A DNA stretch of 64,000 bases. It comes from Pseudomonas putida. GTDB taxonomy: Bacteria; Pseudomonadota; Gammaproteobacteria; Pseudomonadales; Pseudomonadaceae. Positions within the stretch are counted from its first letter, which is position 1, and the number at the start of each line of letters is the position of its first letter. Positions 60,453-64,000 of this stretch are shown here, one piece after another. The DNA is taken from NCBI RefSeq assembly GCF_028682635.1, contig NZ_JANHLK010000004.1, forward strand, positions 295,724 through 359,723, given 5' to 3'. A program made the translations under genes and the position numbers. The notes beneath the pieces were generated by a model. It saw only the letters and a program-made list of their open reading frames with translations. It did no database searches and was not told the DNA's origin.

Positions 60453-63400
60453 GGGCGGGGCTCCTCGCTGGACACTGAACGCCAAGGGGCCTCAAGCAGC
60501 GGTCGATACAGGGCGTCACACCAATCGGCGAACGTTTCGTCGGCGACCAGGGCGTCGTAATCGGCGAATTGACGCGCGAGCGCCACGCTTTCGCGGCGCT
60601 CGCCGTCGGTGGTCAAGCCATCACCTTCGTAGGCCTTGCGCGCGGCGGCCTGGGCTTTGAGCGCGTCGGTCTGGCCGAGCCAGGCAAAGGCGGTCTTGAC
60701 CGCGATCGGCAGGGGTTGGCGCATGCCCGCTTGCCAGGCCTGCAACAGATCGCCCAGGGTTCGCAAAGCACGCTCCCGGGCAATCGGCTCGAGTATCAGG
60801 CTGTCGTCACTGGCCACCAGGGCCGTGGTCATCGCCATGCCGCTGGCGCACGCCACCAGGTGGTTGACCCACGGCCGCGTCAGCCGATGCCATTTTCGCG
60901 ACTTGATCGAACCGATGCTGTTGGGGATCGTCGTGACCGACAGCAAGCCGCCGTCGGCACGTTGGTGCAGGCCACTGAGCCAACCCTCGATGCGCAGGCC
61001 ATCCACTTGCAAATTGACTGGCAGGGCGCTGGTCAGGGGCGTTGGCCATAAGGCCAGAAGCTGTTGATAACGCGCGAGCAAATCCGGCAAGGGTTCGATC
61101 AACTCCCGTTGCAGGCATTCGCCAAACCCCGCCATGGGCAGCAGCCCGCTGTTTTGCAGGCGACTGGCCTGCGCCTCCAGCACCCGTTCGGAGTTATCCA
61201 GGTCTGCCAGTGCGGCGCCGAGCAAACTGTCGCTCAGGCTATAGCGTTGCAAGGCATCGAGGACAAAGGGCTCTTCATCGGCCAAAGGCACTTCGGCGGC
61301 CTCGAAGAACACCTTCAGGCGCTGACTGAAGAAATGACGCACCGGGTTGCGCAGGAAATCCTGTAGTTGTCCCAGACTCAGCGGTTCCTCCTGGACGTGG
61401 GCATCCAGTAGCTCGCTGACAGGCGCCTGCCCGCTGGCTTGATGGAGCACCTGCCACTCGCTGGCATAGCTGAACAAGGCATCGCCCTGGTGGAAGTAAC
61501 GGGCGCTGAAGGGTTGCAGCGGGTGCTCCTGGGTCAGGGCTTCGAGTAGGTCCTCCTCGGCATCGACCAATCGCCAACCGCTGGCCAGATGGTCCCGAAG
61601 CTGGCCGATGAGCACCGATGCCGGGCGCTCGCTGTTATCGCGGATGCTGCGACCGACCCAACTGACATAGAGCTGCTCGCGCGCCGACAGCAATGCTTCC
61701 AGCAGCAAATAGCGGTCATCCTCACGTCGCGAGCGATCGCCGGGGCGGTAGTCGCTGCCCATGAGGTCGAAATCCAGCGGCGGCTGTGCCCGCGGGTAGT
61801 CGCCATCGTTCATCCCCAGCAGGCACACCAGCTTGAACGGGATCGCGCGCATGGGCATCAAGGTGCAGAAGTTGACCGCACCGGCCAGAAAGCGCTGAGA
61901 CAAGCGCCCCTGATCGAGACCGGCGAGCCAGGCTTCACGGACGACGGTCAGGGTCAGCTCGTCGTGCAAGCCAACTGACTCACAGTTTTCGAGCCAGGTT
62001 TCGCGCAAGGTTTCCAGCTGCGTGAGCAAATACTCGTCGTGCTCGTTGCTGGCCTGGAAGAACAGTGCCACCAATGCCTGCAAACGCAGGCTCCATTGCT
62101 GCGGCGATGCCGGTCGAGTGAGTTCGTGGTGGGCGATTTCCAGGGCATCCAGCAGCGCAACCAGTGGGCCGATGAGCGCGGCATCCAGGCCACCGATCTC
62201 GTCGTAGGGTTCGATGCCGCCACAGGCGCCGGAACTGCCAACGGCGTAGCCAAGCAACATCCGCCGCAGGCCAAAACGCCAACTGTTCTGCTCCAGTGCC
62301 TCAGGCAGGCCCAGGCCGGCACGCTGCTCGGCATTCATCCCCCAGCGGATTCCTGCCCCTTCGATCCAGCGGTGCAGGGTTGGCAGGTCACGCTCCTCTA
62401 CGCCGAAGCGCTCCCTTAGCGCAGGGACGTCGAGCAGGTCGAGAATCTCGCTCACCGGGAAACGGCTGTCTGGCAGCTTGAGCAGATGTTCGACCGCGAT
62501 CAGCAACGGATCACGGCCGCGCTGGCCCTGGTCGGCGAGAGTGAAGGGTATGAAGCGCGGATCGTGGCGCTCCAGCTGGCCGAACACCGCGCGAATGTGC
62601 GGGGCATAGGCATCGATGTCCGGGACCATGACAATCACGTCCCTGGGCCGCAATAGCGGATCGGCGCTGAAGCGCGCGAGCAACTGATCGTGCAGGATCT
62701 CCACTTCGCGCTGGGCGCTGTGGGCAACGTGGAAGCGGATCGACGAGTCTTTCTTCAAGTCCACGGCCGGCCAGCATTCACGGGTTTCACCCAGCGGACG
62801 CAACTCAAGGATGTCGTCCTGCAACTGGTTGAGCATGTGCAGTGGCTGGCTGTCACTGAACAGGTCGATGCGACCGTCACGAAACGCCGAACGATAGCTG
62901 TTGGGATCGTCGTAGCTGTCGAGCAGGTTGATGTAGTCCCGCCCCTGCTTGCCCCATGCCGCGAGTAACGGATGGGCGTGTTGATGCAGGGTTTGCGGGT
63001 CGAGCACGCCCGGCATGCCGCTCTTGCGCGCCTGCCGTTTGTATTGATGGCGCAGCAGGTCCTTGTCGGCGACGATGTCCGCCCAATGGTGACGACAGGG
63101 ATTGTGCACGCACAGCAGCACCTGGCTGAATCTAGCCAGACCGGCCAGGGCTTCCAGGGCTTGAGCGGGCAGGGAGGAAATGCCGAATACAATGACCCGT
63201 GACGGTAATCCGGTAGGAGCCACGTCGAGGCTGTTGATGCGTTCGATAAACCGCTGATGCACGCCGGCCCGGCTTTGCGCCATCCCTGCTGCACCGACAT
63301 CCAGCAACAGTGCACGCCACAACTCCGCCTGCCAGGCATTGGCCGCGGTCAGCGGCTTGGCTTCGCCCCTGCCGTTGCGTAACTGGTGACGACCTTCGGC

Positions 63401-63901
63401 CCAGTCTTCGAGCCAATCGGCGCGGTACACCTGGTACTGGTCGAACAGATCTGCCAGGCGCTCAGCCAATTGATAGCGTTTGCGCAAATCGGTGTCATGG
63501 GTGAGAAAGCGCTGTAGCGGCTCGAAGTGCGGCTGATCGATCAACTGCGGCAGCAGGCGCATCAGGCGCCAGGTCAGGGGGGCTTTATCCAGCAGCGACT
63601 TGGCCGGAATGTCGTCGCGCCCCAGGACCATCCGATAGAGCTGCCACATGAAACTGCCAGGCAATTGCACGTCGATGGCGGCGGCGATCCCGCAGCCGCC
63701 CATGTCGTCATCCTCAGCGTCTTCGGCCAGTGCCAGCTTCAGCCACTGGGCAATGCCGTTGCTCTGCACCAGGGCGATTTCATTTTCCAGGGGAGCCAGC
63801 GGGTAGCGCCGCATCCAGCTCACTACCAGGCTGCGTAACTCGTCCAGGCGATTGCCATGAACCACCATAAAACCAGCACTGAGGGACGTTGCGTCCGGCA
63901 T
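60449..63901 (-). CDS. recC: Exodeoxyribonuclease V subunit RecC, 1150 aa
   Basis: The chi-recognition scaffold of RecBCD. The sequence GFMVVHGNRLDELRSLVVSWM at the N-terminus, FVCNPCRHHW-type segment at about residue 265, and AINFCTLMPMRAIPFKLVCLLGMNDGDYPR are family blocks. I start at MPDATSLSAGFM (63901), preceded by AAGGAAG; an upstream ATG at 63964 falls next to a REP and lacks a ribosome site. It is first in the operon. Confidence 0.94.
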   Translation of the reverse strand: MPDATSLSAGFMVVHGNRLDELRSLVVSWMRRYPLAPLENEIALVQSNGIAQWLKLALAEDAEDDDMGGCGIAAAIDVQLPGSFMWQLYRMVLGRDDIPAKSLLDKAPLTWRLMRLLPQLIDQPHFEPLQRFLTHDTDLRKRYQLAERLADLFDQYQVYRADWLEDWAEGRHQLRNGRGEAKPLTAANAWQAELWRALLLDVGAAGMAQSRAGVHQRFIERINSLDVAPTGLPSRVIVFGISSLPAQALEALAGLARFSQVLLCVHNPCRHHWADIVADKDLLRHQYKRQARKSGMPGVLDPQTLHQHAHPLLAAWGKQGRDYINLLDSYDDPNSYRSAFRDGRIDLFSDSQPLHMLNQLQDDILELRPLGETRECWPAVDLKKDSSIRFHVAHSAQREVEILHDQLLARFSADPLLRPRDVIVMVPDIDAYAPHIRAVFGQLERHDPRFIPFTLADQGQRGRDPLLIAVEHLLKLPDSRFPVSEILDLLDVPALRERFGVEERDLPTLHRWIEGAGIRWGMNAEQRAGLGLPEALEQNSWRFGLRRMLLGYAVGSSGACGGIEPYDEIGGLDAALIGPLVALLDALEIAHHELTRPASPQQWSLRLQALVALFFQASNEHDEYLLTQLETLRETWLENCESVGLHDELTLTVVREAWLAGLDQGRLSQRFLAGAVNFCTLMPMRAIPFKLVCLLGMNDGDYPRAQPPLDFDLMGSDYRPGDRSRREDDRYLLLEALLSAREQLYVSWVGRSIRDNSERPASVLIGQLRDHLASGWRLVDAEEDLLEALTQEHPLQPFSARYFHQGDALFSYASEWQVLHQASGQAPVSELLDAHVQEEPLSLGQLQDFLRNPVRHFFSQRLKVFFEAAEVPLADEEPFVLDALQRYSLSDSLLGAALADLDNSERVLEAQASRLQNSGLLPMAGFGECLQRELIEPLPDLLARYQQLLALWPTPLTSALPVNLQVDGLRIEGWLSGLHQRADGGLLSVTTIPNSIGSIKSRKWHRLTRPWVNHLVACASGMAMTTALVASDDSLILEPIARERALRTLGDLLQAWQAGMRQPLPIAVKTAFAWLGQTDALKAQAAARKAYEGDGLTTDGERRESVALARQFADYDALVADETFADWCDALYRPLLEAPWRSVSSEEPRP

Positions 63902-63965
63902 AAAGGCTTCCTTGGAAAGCGCAAATCGAGGGAGGACTTTAGCATTGAAGGCGACTTGCTTCATG

Positions 63966-63987
63966 GTAGGAGCGAGCTTGCTCCTAC
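63966..63987. repeat. REP-type palindrome upstream of recC
   Basis: GTAGGAGCGAG is followed by CTTGCTCCTAC. It is the GAGCGAGC variant and lies 65 bp upstream of the recC start, at the window's right edge. Confidence 0.8.
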
Positions 63988-64000
63988 AGGAAAAGCGGGC

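Noticed and set aside
1..64000. CRISPR arrays
   Set aside because: No regularly spaced direct repeats with unique spacers and no cas genes were seen.

Overview
The window looks like the chromosome of a Pseudomonas of the fluorescens lineage. Four things point that way: GC-rich core genes, paired REP palindromes (REPINs) with the usual GGAGCGGGCTTG-type core between genes, recC-recB-recD in pseudomonad order, and pseudomonad-type kynurenine, anthranilate and mmsAB gene sets. All assignments come from reading the sequence; no database search was run.

About 1-17.5 kb is an accessory island. It opens with the 3' part of a P4-type tyrosine integrase and a decayed IS66 end, followed by an unknown membrane protein and an intact IS66-family element (2512-4919). 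The defence cargo comes next: a 1382-residue Mrr-nuclease/STAND NTPase on the minus strand (Avs-like), then a plus-strand operon of a frameshifted DUF2130 gene, SIR2, HerA and a KTSC-domain protein. SIR2 plus HerA is a known anti-phage pair. Two perfect palindromes follow that operon. Three minus-strand genes carrying R-x4-H motifs (HEPN/MltR-like) close the island, which probably ends at a tRNA-3'-end-like sequence and hairpin near 17.46-17.53 kb. No REP element lies inside the island; the first one is at 17570.

From 17.6 to 36.8 kb the window holds a mosaic of ordinary genes: a truncated azoreductase beside an APH(3')-type kinase and a GNAT gene, a PliI-like secreted protein, a DUF6124 gene behind a long structured leader, PAP2 and histidine phosphatases, a chemoreceptor, an N-acyl-D-amino-acid catabolic operon (gntP-type permease, rpiR-type regulator, D-aminoacylase), a SulP transporter, and several oxidoreductases with LysR/MerR regulators.

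From 36.8 to 49.7 kb lies a tryptophan-to-catechol locus. KynA, KynB and KynU convert tryptophan to anthranilate under an Lrp-type KynR, and AntABC converts anthranilate to catechol under AntR. Two amino-acid permeases and an OprD-type porin probably supply substrate. Valine catabolism (mmsAB) with a divergent LysR regulator follows, then an orphan acyltransferase, and finally the recC-recB-recD operon, which fills the right end on the minus strand.
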